DNA of 64,000 nucleotides from Lepidonotus clava (Eukaryota; Annelida; Polychaeta; Phyllodocida; Polynoidae). Made by a program: the position numbers and the translations under genes. Under the pieces are notes generated by a model. It saw only the letters and a list, made by a program, of their open reading frames with translations. It ran no database searches and was not told the origin of the DNA. The stretch is taken from NCBI GenBank assembly GCA_936440205.1, contig OW387143.1:34236949-34300948 (forward strand), in the 5' to 3' direction. Positions 30,830 through 40,121 of this stretch are shown one piece after another. Numbering within the stretch: the first letter of the stretch is position 1; each line of letters begins with the position of its first letter.

Positions 30830-33800
30830 ATGAATGAAATAAATAAAAGAAAAGCTTTTGGTAAACTGCTAAGAAGTTATGATATAGTTCCTTTTCAGCG
30901 TGCTATAGATATAGAATTATTTTTTCAACGCAAGTTTAAAGTTTTATTAGAAAAAATTAAGAAAGGTTTATTGAGGCATGGTGGCATAAAATTTCAAATT
31001 AGTCTTAATGTTGTATTAGGTAAATATAAATTGGATACATCAAGGTATTATGAAATTAAACCTTGGTTTCAAAGCAATATGACTCAAGTTTTAACATTTT
31101 TATCTGTAAAAGAAAAAATGATACAAGCTATAAGAATACTTTTAGCATTTTTTGATGGGTTTATTCAGATGGGTTCAGGTTGGTTTTTAAAACAAATTAA
31201 TGTTTTACGTTTATCAGTTTATAAATGTAATCCTTTTGGAGGGTGTGCATCTGTTTCATTACCAATTCCTAATAAACATTCTATTCTTAATATACGATGT
31301 TCTGATGACAAGTGCTTTTTGTATTCTGTGTTAGCTGCTTTTAAAAAGTGTGTAAATCCTAATAGATTTACATCTTATTTAGGTTTAGTAAGTTCTTTAA
31401 ATTTAAAGGGTCTTTCTTTTCCAACTAAAATAAGTGAGATTCCAAATTTTGAGAAAAATAATAATTTAACGATAAATGTTTTTGGGTTATTTAGTCAAAA
31501 TGAAATGGGATTTGTAAATAATACTAAATATTTACCGTATCCAATGTATATTTCAACAAGCTTTGATGATAAACATCGCAAACATATTAATTTACTTTTG
31601 TACAAAAATCATTATATGTTAATTCGAAATATTAATTCATTCATAACACCATTTTATTGGAAAAAAACAAGGTATTTTTGTAATAAATGTTTAATTTCAT
31701 TTAGAGATAAAGTTGGTTTACAACTTCATAGTAAAGCAAATTGTACAAATAAAGTTTATACTGGACAAACTTATAAGCTTCCTTTAATAGGTGAAAAAGA
31801 AATGTTTCGAAATCTTTCACGACAAATAAAAAATCATTTTATTATTTATGCTGATTTTGAAACATTAAATAAAAATGTAAATAAGTTAAAAGGTAAGTCT
31901 ATTATGAAAACAAGACATGAATTAAATGCAGTAGGTATTTTATTTTTATCAAAGTATAGTAAGTATTCTAAACCACCTTTTCTTTATATTGGTCCTAATG
32001 TTCTTAAAAACTTTTTTGGATATATTTATCAAGTGCGTGCAGAGATATCTTGTATTTTTGAAAATGATAGAAAACCTTTAACTTTAAATTCACAGGATAT
32101 TTTACATCTCGCTAAGCAAAAAGCTTGTTATCTTTGCGGAGTTTCTTTTGCTAATTTAGGAATTAAAAGAGTTATAGATCATGAGCATTTAGGTAGGGAA
32201 GGAAAAGGTAGAGATGTTAATTATGCTTGTAATAGATGTAATTTAGTATGTAGTGCATTGAAATTTACAAATTTTAAAATTCCTATTGTTATGCATAATG
32301 CTATGAACTATGATTTACATTTTATTGTTAAAAATATGTACAAGTATTTAAAACAACTTAATGTTCAAGTTATTCCGCGTTCATCAGAAAGGTTTTTAGC
32401 TATGTTTTTAGATAATTTTGTTTTTATTGATTCTTTTCAGTTTCTTCCAAATTCATTATCCAATCTTGCTGAATTATTAGTTAAAAAAGATACATTAGAT
32501 TTAAAAGAAACTAAAAAGCATTTTAAGGAAAAGATGTTGCCATATGTTATAAGAAAGGGAGTTATGTGCTATGACTATATAGATTCGTGGGAAAGGCTGG
32601 ATGAGAAGGAATTACCTTGTCGTGAGGCATTTTTTAATAGTTTAACTAATCAAAGTATTTCTTCTTTAGATTATGATCATGCAATTAAAATGTTTAAAAT
32701 TTTAAAGTGTAAGAATATAAAAGATTATTTAAGACAATATTTAAAAATAGATGTATTACTATTAGCTGATGTTTTTGAATCATTTAGGGAAAAGTCATTA
32801 GATTTTTATGGATTAGATCCAGCTAAATATTTAACAGCTCCATCTTTGAGTTATGATGCTATGATGAAGTTTACAAAGGTTAAGTTTGATTTAATTAATG
32901 ATATTGACATGTTTAATTTTTTTGAAGATGGTATTCGAGGAGGTATGACAAATGTAGTTCAAAGATTTGCAAAAGTGAGAAAAGAAACTGAGCATATAGT
33001 TTATTATGATTGTAATAATTTATATGGATTTGCTATGGTACAACCTTTACCTTACAAAAATTTTGCTTGGGTTGATCCGAGTAAATATGATAGTTTTGAT
33101 GTAACTAAAGTTCTTGATGATGCTCCTATAGGATATATTTTAGAGGTAACTTTAGAGTATCCTGATTATTTACATGATTTTCATAATATGCTTCCTTTGG
33201 CTCCTGAAAAGCTTGCAGTGAATTTTTTTCAATTGTCTCCATATGCTAAAAATATTTTGGAAGGTTTAGGTAAACGCTATACTAAAAGCTGTATGAAATT
33301 AATTTCAACTTTATGTCAAAAGGAAAAGTACATTGTACATTATAGGAATTTAAAATTGTATTTAAGTTTAGGTTTAAAAATTTCTAAAATTTTTAGGATA
33401 GTATCCTTTTCTCAGTCATGTTGGATGAAACCATATATTGATTTTAATAACCAAAAGCGGAAAGAGGCTACTTCAGATTTTGATAGGGAATTTTTTAAAC
33501 TTATGAATAACTCTACGTTTGGCAAATGTATGGAAAATGTAAAAAGAAGAATTAAAATGGTATTAACAACAAATCAAAAGTCATGTGCCTCTATGATTAA
33601 AAAGCCTCTTTTTCATTCTTTACATATTTTTAATTCAAATTTTGTTGGGATACAGTATAAGAAAAATATAGTAGAATTGAATAAACCTATTTATATTGGT
33701 TTTACAATATTAGATTTATCGAAAATGCATATGTTCAATTTTCATTATAATGTCATTTTAAAAACATTTGGTTTAAAATCTGTTCAGCTTCTTTATACTG

Positions 33801-34330
33801 ATACTGATTCACTAATATATTATATAGATCATAAACATTTTTATAGATTACTTTATGATATTAGGGATTATTTTGATTTTTCAAATTTAGAAACAAATAA
33901 TTTATTATATTCTTTAAAAAATAGAAAAGTGTTAGGTAAATTTAAAGATGAAACAGCTGGAGTAGAAATTAAGGAATTTGTTGGTTTAAGACCTAAAATG
34001 TATTCTTTTCTGTTAAATTCAGGAAAGAATATAAAAAGAGTTAAAGGAATTAGAAGGAGTTGTGTAGACAAGCTTTTACATTCAGAATTTAAACAAGTTT
34101 TAAAAGAAGCATCTGAATCTTTTGCTACCTTTCACTGTATACGCAGTTATAAGCACGATGTGTTTACTTTAAAAGAAACAAAGTTAGCTTTATCACCTTT
34201 TGAAGATAAACGTTGGCTTTGTTCAGATGGAGTGCACTCTTTAGCATATGGAAATTATAAGTTAAGGTCTAAAAAAAGAGTAAAAGAAGAGGAAGATAAA
34301 ACAATATGTAAAGTTCAAAGGAAAGCATAG
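30830..34330 (+). CDS. polB: protein-primed DNA polymerase family B
   Basis: At 1166 codons this is the element's replicase. In order it shows a CFLYSVLAA block seen near the N-terminus of many Polinton polymerases, and exonuclease motifs YADFETLN (about 340), HNAMNYDLHF and YLKIDVLLLADVF (about 636). An HNH/endonuclease VII-like zinc insertion lies at about 430-475 (CYLCG, DHEH, CNRCN). Palm motif A is DCNNLYG (about 727), motif B is NNSTFGK (about 892) and motif C is YTDTDS (about 989). The length and the protein-primed type fit Polintons and adintoviruses, which copy a linear genome from a terminal protein. The frame looks whole. The terminal-protein part is not separately recognisable. 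Confidence 0.95.
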   Translation: MNEINKRKAFGKLLRSYDIVPFQRAIDIELFFQRKFKVLLEKIKKGLLRHGGIKFQISLNVVLGKYKLDTSRYYEIKPWFQSNMTQVLTFLSVKEKMIQAIRILLAFFDGFIQMGSGWFLKQINVLRLSVYKCNPFGGCASVSLPIPNKHSILNIRCSDDKCFLYSVLAAFKKCVNPNRFTSYLGLVSSLNLKGLSFPTKISEIPNFEKNNNLTINVFGLFSQNEMGFVNNTKYLPYPMYISTSFDDKHRKHINLLLYKNHYMLIRNINSFITPFYWKKTRYFCNKCLISFRDKVGLQLHSKANCTNKVYTGQTYKLPLIGEKEMFRNLSRQIKNHFIIYADFETLNKNVNKLKGKSIMKTRHELNAVGILFLSKYSKYSKPPFLYIGPNVLKNFFGYIYQVRAEISCIFENDRKPLTLNSQDILHLAKQKACYLCGVSFANLGIKRVIDHEHLGREGKGRDVNYACNRCNLVCSALKFTNFKIPIVMHNAMNYDLHFIVKNMYKYLKQLNVQVIPRSSERFLAMFLDNFVFIDSFQFLPNSLSNLAELLVKKDTLDLKETKKHFKEKMLPYVIRKGVMCYDYIDSWERLDEKELPCREAFFNSLTNQSISSLDYDHAIKMFKILKCKNIKDYLRQYLKIDVLLLADVFESFREKSLDFYGLDPAKYLTAPSLSYDAMMKFTKVKFDLINDIDMFNFFEDGIRGGMTNVVQRFAKVRKETEHIVYYDCNNLYGFAMVQPLPYKNFAWVDPSKYDSFDVTKVLDDAPIGYILEVTLEYPDYLHDFHNMLPLAPEKLAVNFFQLSPYAKNILEGLGKRYTKSCMKLISTLCQKEKYIVHYRNLKLYLSLGLKISKIFRIVSFSQSCWMKPYIDFNNQKRKEATSDFDREFFKLMNNSTFGKCMENVKRRIKMVLTTNQKSCASMIKKPLFHSLHIFNSNFVGIQYKKNIVELNKPIYIGFTILDLSKMHMFNFHYNVILKTFGLKSVQLLYTDTDSLIYYIDHKHFYRLLYDIRDYFDFSNLETNNLLYSLKNRKVLGKFKDETAGVEIKEFVGLRPKMYSFLLNSGKNIKRVKGIRRSCVDKLLHSEFKQVLKEASESFATFHCIRSYKHDVFTLKETKLALSPFEDKRWLCSDGVHSLAYGNYKLRSKKRVKEEEDKTICKVQRKA

Positions 34331-34418
34331 GAAATATTCCTGTGATTAGTGATTTTATAGTAGGTAAATAGTAATTTTATAGTAGTTATTAGTTTGTTTA
34401 TCAAATATAGAATTAATT

Positions 34419-34790
34419 ATGGCTTCAAAGGAGGAAACAATATCACATTATGTTTTGTCTTTTGGAAGAAAGAAAAGACTAGATTTAACAATATTTAAAG
34501 CAGAAGTATATGTACATTTCAGTGATTTGTTGAAAGATAATAAAAGTTTTACAGTAACTAAGGAAGAGTTAGGTGAGTTGTTTGGGTTAAAGAGGAAAAT
34601 AGCTAGAAGACTAAAGAAATTAGATCATGAGGCAAAAAAGCAGAAGAAACAGAAAAAATTAGATGATTTTTCTACTGATGAGGACAGTGAAATAGAGGAA
34701 AAGAAGAAAAGTAAGAAACAAGCTAAAAAACAGAATACAGAGTTGGAAAAAATTGGGATTTCTAGCGAAGAAGATATGCAAAGTATATAA
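34419..34790 (+). CDS. small charged element protein, weakly PC4-like
   Basis: This is a 123-codon protein in two parts. The first about 55 residues read as strands around a FGRKKRLDLTIFKAEVYV block followed by SFTVTKEELGELFG, which by eye recalls the single-strand-DNA-binding PC4/p15 coactivator fold. The remainder is a Lys/Glu/Asp-rich coiled tail with a SEIEEKKKSKK stretch and several acidic SSEED sites. A role in DNA binding or late transcription would fit, but the similarity is weak. It follows the polymerase by 88 bases. Confidence 0.55.
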   Translation: MASKEETISHYVLSFGRKKRLDLTIFKAEVYVHFSDLLKDNKSFTVTKEELGELFGLKRKIARRLKKLDHEAKKQKKQKKLDDFSTDEDSEIEEKKKSKKQAKKQNTELEKIGISSEEDMQSI

Positions 34791-34948
34791 GTTTTTAAAT
34801 GATTAGGTAGATATATTAAGCTTAATAGAAATAGTATTGCAGCAAAACTAGCTTGTGATTAGCTAAATTTTTGGGATTTAAGCAAGCCTAAAGGTGAGCA
34901 TTAATGTAAGTATACATTTTATAAATATTTAAACAGAATTTTTTTAAG

Positions 34949-35683
34949 ATGGAGGTGTGTTTTTATTGTGGTAGTGAGGAATCTTTGGTTCAGGGTAAGA
35001 AGTACTGTATTTCTTGTGAAGATAGTCTTTTTAAGGAGTGCATAAGATGTCATAAGCCTTATGACCATCCTAGATATTTTCAATTAGACTTAAATAGATG
35101 CAATTCATGCCAAAAGAAATATATAAAGGAAAAGGAAAAAAATTTAATAAAACAGAGTGAAAAGAAGTCTTTAAATGAAGAAAGTGATCAAGAAAGTGAT
35201 GCAACAGTGCAACTGTTTTCAAAGTTTGATGAAAGTGAAGAAGATATAACTAAGAAAGTTGATGAAGATATTCCAAAAAAGGCTAAGAGAAAGTCTAAGA
35301 AAAAGGAAATTCAAAATAATGAGGTTGATGAAGAAAGTGAAGAAGATATAACTAAGAAAGTTGAAGACATTTCAAAAAAAGCTAAGAGAAAGTATAAGAA
35401 AAAGGAAATTCAAAATCAAAATGAGGTAAATCAGGATGAGGAAACTGTAGCTAAGAATAATGAAAATGGAGAAACTGTAGCAAAGAAAAAGAAGGTTACA
35501 GGAGGTAGAGCTAAAAAAAATATTGAAAATGCTTTAAAGAATGAAGAAACTGCATTTGTGAAGCAAAAAAATTTAAATGCTAAAAATCAACAAAATAAGG
35601 ATGCAATGGTATATGGATTAATTCCATTAATGGTTATAAGAAATGGCAAAAAAGGAAAGAATTTTTTTAATATAATTCAATAA
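34949..35683 (+). CDS. zinc-ribbon protein with Lys/Glu repeat tail
   Basis: The first about 55 residues hold four C-x2-C pairs: CFYC, CISC, CIRC and CNSC. This double treble-clef or zinc-ribbon arrangement probably binds two zinc ions. The rest of the 244-codon protein is low complexity, with an internal repeat of EEDITKKVEDISKKAKRK type, ending in a GLIPLMVIRNGKK block. A leader intron is suggested by a donor AAAG/GTGAGC near 34890 and an acceptor TTAAACAG just before the ATG. I recognise no family. Confidence 0.6.
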   Translation: MEVCFYCGSEESLVQGKKYCISCEDSLFKECIRCHKPYDHPRYFQLDLNRCNSCQKKYIKEKEKNLIKQSEKKSLNEESDQESDATVQLFSKFDESEEDITKKVDEDIPKKAKRKSKKKEIQNNEVDEESEEDITKKVEDISKKAKRKYKKKEIQNQNEVNQDEETVAKNNENGETVAKKKKVTGGRAKKNIENALKNEETAFVKQKNLNAKNQQNKDAMVYGLIPLMVIRNGKKGKNFFNIIQ

Positions 35684-36058
35684 GTAGTTATATTATATTA
35701 TTATTATATTATATATTATATTATGAATGCACATGAAATAAATGTTTCATGTTCCTTTTGTGGAGGTGTTTTGCTTCTTGGATAACCGAAGCAAAGTGTA
35801 AATATGTATATAATACATGTCAATATTTATCTTTTTTATGGCGTTTATTGTATTGCTTGTGCATATGTTTTGGAGTCCCGACTTTGCACAGCTTAGAAGA
35901 TAGACGTTGTAATTTAGGGTAAATGACAGTTGAATAGTATAAATTAGTTAAGCTTAATGAATAGTATAAATTAGTTTAGCTTGAAAATAAACAATGTATT
36001 ATTATAAATAATTTTGCTTAAGATAAGATTAGAATGTAAAGGTAGATGTGTATTTAAA
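35684..36058. other. spacer with two hairpins before the integrase
   Basis: ACATGAAA pairs with TTTCATGT (near 35729-35750) and TTTGCTTC pairs with GAAGCAAA (near 35769-35794). A 27-base unit repeats at 35932 and 35959. The hairpins may serve RNA 3' ends between the convergent-free transcription blocks. An AAGATAAGATTA motif lies at 36018-36031. Confidence 0.55.
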
Positions 36059-37013
36059 ATGGCAATGAATCAAAGAGATAAGTTAAATGTACTTATATCT
36101 ATTTATTTTAATTCTAGGCATCCTTCTTCATTTTCTTCTATTAATAAGTTATATAAAGCTGCAAAACGTGTTAATGAAAATATAACTTTAAATGATGTTA
36201 AAACTTTTTTACAAAATACAAGAACTTATACTTCTTTTAAACCAATTATAAAAAAATTTTTAAGAAGAAAAATAATAGTAAGAGGTAAAAATGATCAATG
36301 GCAATTAGATCTAATAGTTCTTCCAAAGTTGAAACAATACAATGATGGAAACATTTATATATTAGTTGCAATAGATTGTTTTTCGAGATTTGCTTATGTA
36401 GAACCAATGAAATTAAAGACTTCTAGCACAACTAAATTAGCATTTGAAAAAATATTAAAAAGAGCTAAAGTGAAACCTAGAATAGTTCAAACAGATTTAG
36501 GTTCTGAGTTTAAGGGAATTTTTAGTCGCTTTTTAAAGCAAAATAAAATACATCAATTTTCTACTTTTCAAGATCCCAAATGTGCCATAGTGGAAAGATT
36601 TAAGAACTTATAAAAATAAATTATTTAGATTTTTAAAAGCAAATAAAACTAAAAGATATCTTGAGGCTTTACAACCTATTATTTTAAGTTATAATTGTAC
36701 AAAACATCGAACTTTAGGTATAAGTCCTATTAAAGTTAATAAAAATAATCAGCATGACTTATGGTTAAAACAATATAAAGATCATCTTTATTCTAAAAGA
36801 ATAGATTTAAACTTAAAAATTGGAGATAAAGTAAGATTAAGTAAATATAGAAGGACTTTTAATAGAGGATTTTTATCAAATTGGAGAAAAGAAATATTTA
36901 AAATAGCTTTTATATTAAATACAAAACCTGTAACTTATGTTTTACAGGATAAAAATAATGAATTATTACAAGGAGGAGTATATAAAGAAGAAATGTCTAA
37001 AGTAAAAGGTTGA
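36059..37013 (+). pseudogene. retrovirus-like DDE integrase of the element, broken
   Basis: Polinton integrases insert the linear element into host chromosomes. The catalytic core is seen by WQLDLIV (Asp84), VQTDLGSEFKG (Asp146) and the Glu in the AIVERF block (179). The C-terminal part carries the family's KIGDKVRLSKY / WRKEIFKI / YVLQDKN beta module, similar to the domain before or replacing a chromodomain. The region spans about 955 bases, which is normal for the family. It is not one open frame; there is about one break. It lies just upstream of the packaging ATPase. Confidence 0.85.
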
Positions 37014-37096
37014 ATATTAATTCGTGTAAGATTACAAGGAGGAGTATATAAAGAAGAAATGTCTAAAGTAAAAGGTTGAATATTAATTCGTGTAAG
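36965..37096. repeat. perfect 2 x 66 bp tandem duplication between integrase and ATPase
   Basis: Two adjacent identical 66-base copies beginning ATTACAAGGAGGAG lie across the end of the integrase region and the ATPase leader. This is the longest of the recurrent head-to-tail duplications in the element. Confidence 0.9.
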
Positions 37097-37123
37097 ATTA
37101 AGGAAATATTTAATCCGTGTACA

Positions 37124-37786
37124 ATGGCGTTTGAAGGTCAATTTACTATTTTTGATGCTAGATTAAAAACACCATTTTCATTAATAATAGCTGGACCAAG
37201 TAATTGTGGAAAAACTACTTTTGTTATTGATTTGTTAAAAAATGATTCAAGGATAGTTGATAATGAATTTGATTATATTCTATGGTTTTATGGAGAAACT
37301 TTTCCACGTGATCCATATTTACAATTAAGAAATGTTCAATTTTATAATGGATTACCAGAGTCTTTTAATAGTTTAATAGATTCTAATAAAAGAGGACTAG
37401 CAATTTTTGATGATTTAATGGCTGAATGTGGAAATAATAAGTTAGTTTCAGAATTTTTTACCAAGCGAACACATCATGAAAATGTAAGTGTTATTTTTAT
37501 TTCACAAAATTTATTTCATGATGGTAAGGAAAGAAAAAATTTTACTAAAAATGCTACCTATTTATGTATTTTTAATTCGCCATTAGACCAAACTATAGCT
37601 TATTCTCTTGCTAGAAAATTAATGCCTAAGAATCAACGCTGCTTTGTTAATATATTTACACATGCTGTTGATAGACCGCACGGCTATTTATTTATAGATG
37701 GCCATCAACAATCACCTAAAAATGCTATGTTTCGAACAAATATGTTTGGAGATGTTCAACATTGTTTTACTTTGAATAGAAGTTAA
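37124..37786 (+). CDS. FtsK/HerA-type genome-packaging ATPase
   Basis: The 220-codon protein has Walker A GPSNCGKTT (about residues 23-31), Walker B LAIFDDLM (about 93-98), a sensor-like VIFISQN and a closing PHGYLFID. This is the A32/FtsK-HerA family that pumps DNA into capsids of Polintons, adintoviruses and nucleocytoplasmic viruses. I chose the ATG at 37124 (MAFEGQFTIFD) over the in-frame codon at 37076 because the earlier stretch lies in the duplicated leader. Its stop falls within a 2 x 45 bp duplication (37772-37861). Confidence 0.9.
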   Translation: MAFEGQFTIFDARLKTPFSLIIAGPSNCGKTTFVIDLLKNDSRIVDNEFDYILWFYGETFPRDPYLQLRNVQFYNGLPESFNSLIDSNKRGLAIFDDLMAECGNNKLVSEFFTKRTHHENVSVIFISQNLFHDGKERKNFTKNATYLCIFNSPLDQTIAYSLARKLMPKNQRCFVNIFTHAVDRPHGYLFIDGHQQSPKNAMFRTNMFGDVQHCFTLNRS

Positions 37787-37799
37787 ATAACAAATACCA

Positions 37800-38018
37800 T
37801 TAAGATTATGTACTTGTTGAATAGAAGTTAAATAACAAATACCATTAAGATTATGTACTTGAAAGAAGACAAAAAAAGAAAGCAATTTTATTGTTTTAGT
37901 TTGACAAAGGCATAAGAAAAACAAAATTGAAATATTTATTTATTTGTGTTATTATTATTAGTTTACATTGAGTCAGATTAATTTTACACACTAAAGAAAT
38001 GTCTTTAAGATTATGTAC
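37800..38018 (+). promoter_or_regulatory. TTAAGATTATGTAC motif, three copies
   Basis: The 14-base string occurs at 37800-37813, 37845-37858 and 38005-38018, ahead of the 38047 gene. The first two copies come from a 45-base duplication, but the third is separate. Related TTAAGATTA/TAAGATAAGAT strings lie before the integrase, ATPase, 39501, 40122 and 42113 genes, so a late-promoter element is plausible. Confidence 0.45.
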
Positions 38019-38046
38019 ATAATAAACTTAAATTATTTAAAGTAAA

Positions 38047-38403
38047 ATGGGTAGGTTAAAAAAGACAAAGAAAGAAAGCTATGCTCATAAGCATAGACAT
38101 TTTCTTGTTTTAGTATGTGAGGCACATAGCAAAAAGAAGAGAAATAGAATTCTTGATTCAGCTGATGCCGAAGATATTTATGCTATTTGTGATTGTGTCT
38201 ATAATGTTTTGAAAGGAAATATACCTATAAAGAAGTCGCATTATCATAAGTTAAAGAAATTTAAAAAAGTTTTAAGAGAAGTGGTAAAACAAAAAATGCC
38301 TTTTAAAAAACGTAAAGAAGTTTTAAAACAGAAAGGAGGATTTTTACCACTTTTACTTCCAATTATAGTTGCATCTGTTGCAGCAGGTATAAGTAATGCA
38401 TAA
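38047..38403 (+). CDS. small basic protein with C-terminal membrane segment
   Basis: This 118-codon protein is highly basic (KKTKKESYAHKHRHF, KKRKEVLKQK) and ends with GGFLPLLLPIIVASVAAGI, a hydrophobic helix. A short basic protein ending in a GGFLxxLLP helix is common beside the ATPase in Polintons and adintoviruses, where it may be a virion core or membrane-active component, loosely like adenovirus pX/pVI. It lies in the morphogenesis block between the ATPase and the 38460 gene. The exact function is not established. Confidence 0.7.
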   Translation: MGRLKKTKKESYAHKHRHFLVLVCEAHSKKKRNRILDSADAEDIYAICDCVYNVLKGNIPIKKSHYHKLKKFKKVLREVVKQKMPFKKRKEVLKQKGGFLPLLLPIIVASVAAGISNA

Positions 38404-38459
38404 TATTGATTAATTTTTGTATGATTAACAAGAATTAACTTGAAATTAAAATTACCAAA

Positions 38460-39413
38460 ATGGCTTCTTTTAAAGAAAGTATAATAATTCCTTATGCAAT
38501 GTTTAAAAGCTGTACCTTTAGTGAAGAAGTACCTAGTCATAATGAACTTTATACTTTAAAAAGGCAAAAAGATTTAATGCAGGAGCGTATGTTTAATAAA
38601 AAGCCTTATTCTGTTCATACATCATATATACCACCTCCTGTAAAACCTGCTTTAACTAAGGATTTAAATTTAGAGGGAAGAAGAACTGAAGATGATAAAA
38701 ATAATTTAAAGCCAAGTACTTTTAAAATATTAAAAGGAATTTCAGTGTCACAAAGACCAAATGCACAAAGTATTTTAGATAAAATTTTGGAAAATAATGG
38801 AACATGGAATGCTGAGGGAGAAATAAATTTACAGGGCAAAGTTATTAAAGGTTCAAATATTTTAAATATAATGAATTTTTTTTCAAAAACAAAACAATTC
38901 GAAAAGGAACCTCGAGGTGTTGATCAACTTTGGGAATTTTTACAAACAGTAAAAGTACCAAAATCTTGGTTTAAAAATAAACCTGAAAGTTTTCGAAAAA
39001 AAAAAGATGATGAATTTCTTACTCCTGCTAAATATCCTCTTGAAGAAACTGAAAGAGAAAAAATTATGGATACTATTAATAAATCTTTAAGTCAAGATGA
39101 AGAGGATAAATTAGATTTTGCTGGTCTTCCAGATCAAGATGATTTTTATACGCCTATTTCAAAAAACCGTGCTAACATTGATATTGGTGAAATAGAAGAA
39201 AAGTTACCTTCACCTACATTTGATCAACCAGAGGTTGACATTTTTGCTTCTTTAAAAAAGAAAAAGAAAAAGAAATCTATGAACAAACCATATCAAGACA
39301 GGATTTTTTCAGGCAGTAAGAAAACAAAAGATAGTGCAGAGGAAAGATCAAGGTTTGGAAGAAGAATTAAACATACTTCAAAATGGGATGCATGGAAACC
39401 AGCTGAAAAGTAA
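38460..39413 (+). CDS. conserved Polinton-type structural protein of unknown role
   Basis: This 317-codon protein has an N-terminal block with LYTLKRQKDLMQERM. In the middle is a module with ILKGISVSQRPNAQSILDKI, NGTWNAEGEINLQG and GSNILNIMNFF, a pattern I associate with a Polinton/adintovirus morphogenesis protein of undefined function. Two lysine runs and a basic C-terminal patch follow (KKKKKKKS and FGRRIKHTSKW). It has no membrane span. Order and strand place it with the virion genes. The start codon follows an A-rich CCAAAATGG context. Confidence 0.65.
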   Translation: MASFKESIIIPYAMFKSCTFSEEVPSHNELYTLKRQKDLMQERMFNKKPYSVHTSYIPPPVKPALTKDLNLEGRRTEDDKNNLKPSTFKILKGISVSQRPNAQSILDKILENNGTWNAEGEINLQGKVIKGSNILNIMNFFSKTKQFEKEPRGVDQLWEFLQTVKVPKSWFKNKPESFRKKKDDEFLTPAKYPLEETEREKIMDTINKSLSQDEEDKLDFAGLPDQDDFYTPISKNRANIDIGEIEEKLPSPTFDQPEVDIFASLKKKKKKKSMNKPYQDRIFSGSKKTKDSAEERSRFGRRIKHTSKWDAWKPAEK

Positions 39414-39500
39414 ATTACTTTAAGATTAATCTTAAATCTTAAATGAATCAAATGTTAGCGTTTTTATTGTTTATAAAGTTAAAAGTATATAATAATTAAA

Positions 39501-40043
39501 ATGCAAAAATATTGTGGAGAAAATTATGCTTGTGACTATAAGCATTTTTTTGATGAAAATAATTCACGATTTTTACAAGAGGGTTATGGATATGGAGGAT
39601 ATTCTTTTATTCCTCCATTTATTGGAGTTCAGAATCAAAAAGGATATGGTATAGGAAGTATTTTTTCAGCAATAGCGAAGTCAGTTTTGCGTTTAGCTAA
39701 ACCTGCAGCTAAATTAATTAAACCAGCTTTAAGAATGGCAAAGCCAGCTTTAAAGAATGTTGCCAAAACAGCTAAGCGTGAAATTATTAAGAGAGGGAAA
39801 AAAGCTGGAATGACTGCTGTTAAGAAAATTATTCAGGGTCAAAGTGCTAAAGAAGTTTTGAAAAAAGAGGCAAAGAAACAGTTGGAAGAATTAACAAAAG
39901 ATTCTGTGGACTATATTTCTGACAAAATAAAGGAAAAAATATCAAATAAACAAAAAAGAAAAAATCAGTCTAGTTTTAAAGAAAATAAAAGAAAAAAGAG
40001 GAGAGTATCTTATGATTCTGAAGAAGAAGATATATTTAGCTAA
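39501..40043 (+). CDS. pVI/core-like basic amphipathic protein
   Basis: The 180-codon protein has a Gly/Tyr-rich start (GYGYGGYSF) and a GYGIGSIFSAI segment leading to amphipathic Ala/Leu/Lys helices with repeated K-PA-K spacing (residues about 65-100). A long Lys/Glu coiled part and a KRKKRRVSY nuclear-type patch follow, then acidic EEEDIF. GxGxGS-helix proteins of this size in Polintons are thought to act like adenovirus protein VI or a DNA-condensing core protein. It lies just upstream of the major capsid gene; its stop codon opens a perfect 2 x 22 bp repeat (40041-40084). Confidence 0.65.
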   Translation: MQKYCGENYACDYKHFFDENNSRFLQEGYGYGGYSFIPPFIGVQNQKGYGIGSIFSAIAKSVLRLAKPAAKLIKPALRMAKPALKNVAKTAKREIIKRGKKAGMTAVKKIIQGQSAKEVLKKEAKKQLEELTKDSVDYISDKIKEKISNKQKRKNQSSFKENKRKKRRVSYDSEEEDIFS

Positions 40044-40121
40044 ATCTTCTTAAGATAAGATCTAAATCTTCTTAAGATAAGATCTAAAACTAGTTTGATA
40101 ATTTAATGTAAAATTTAAAAA

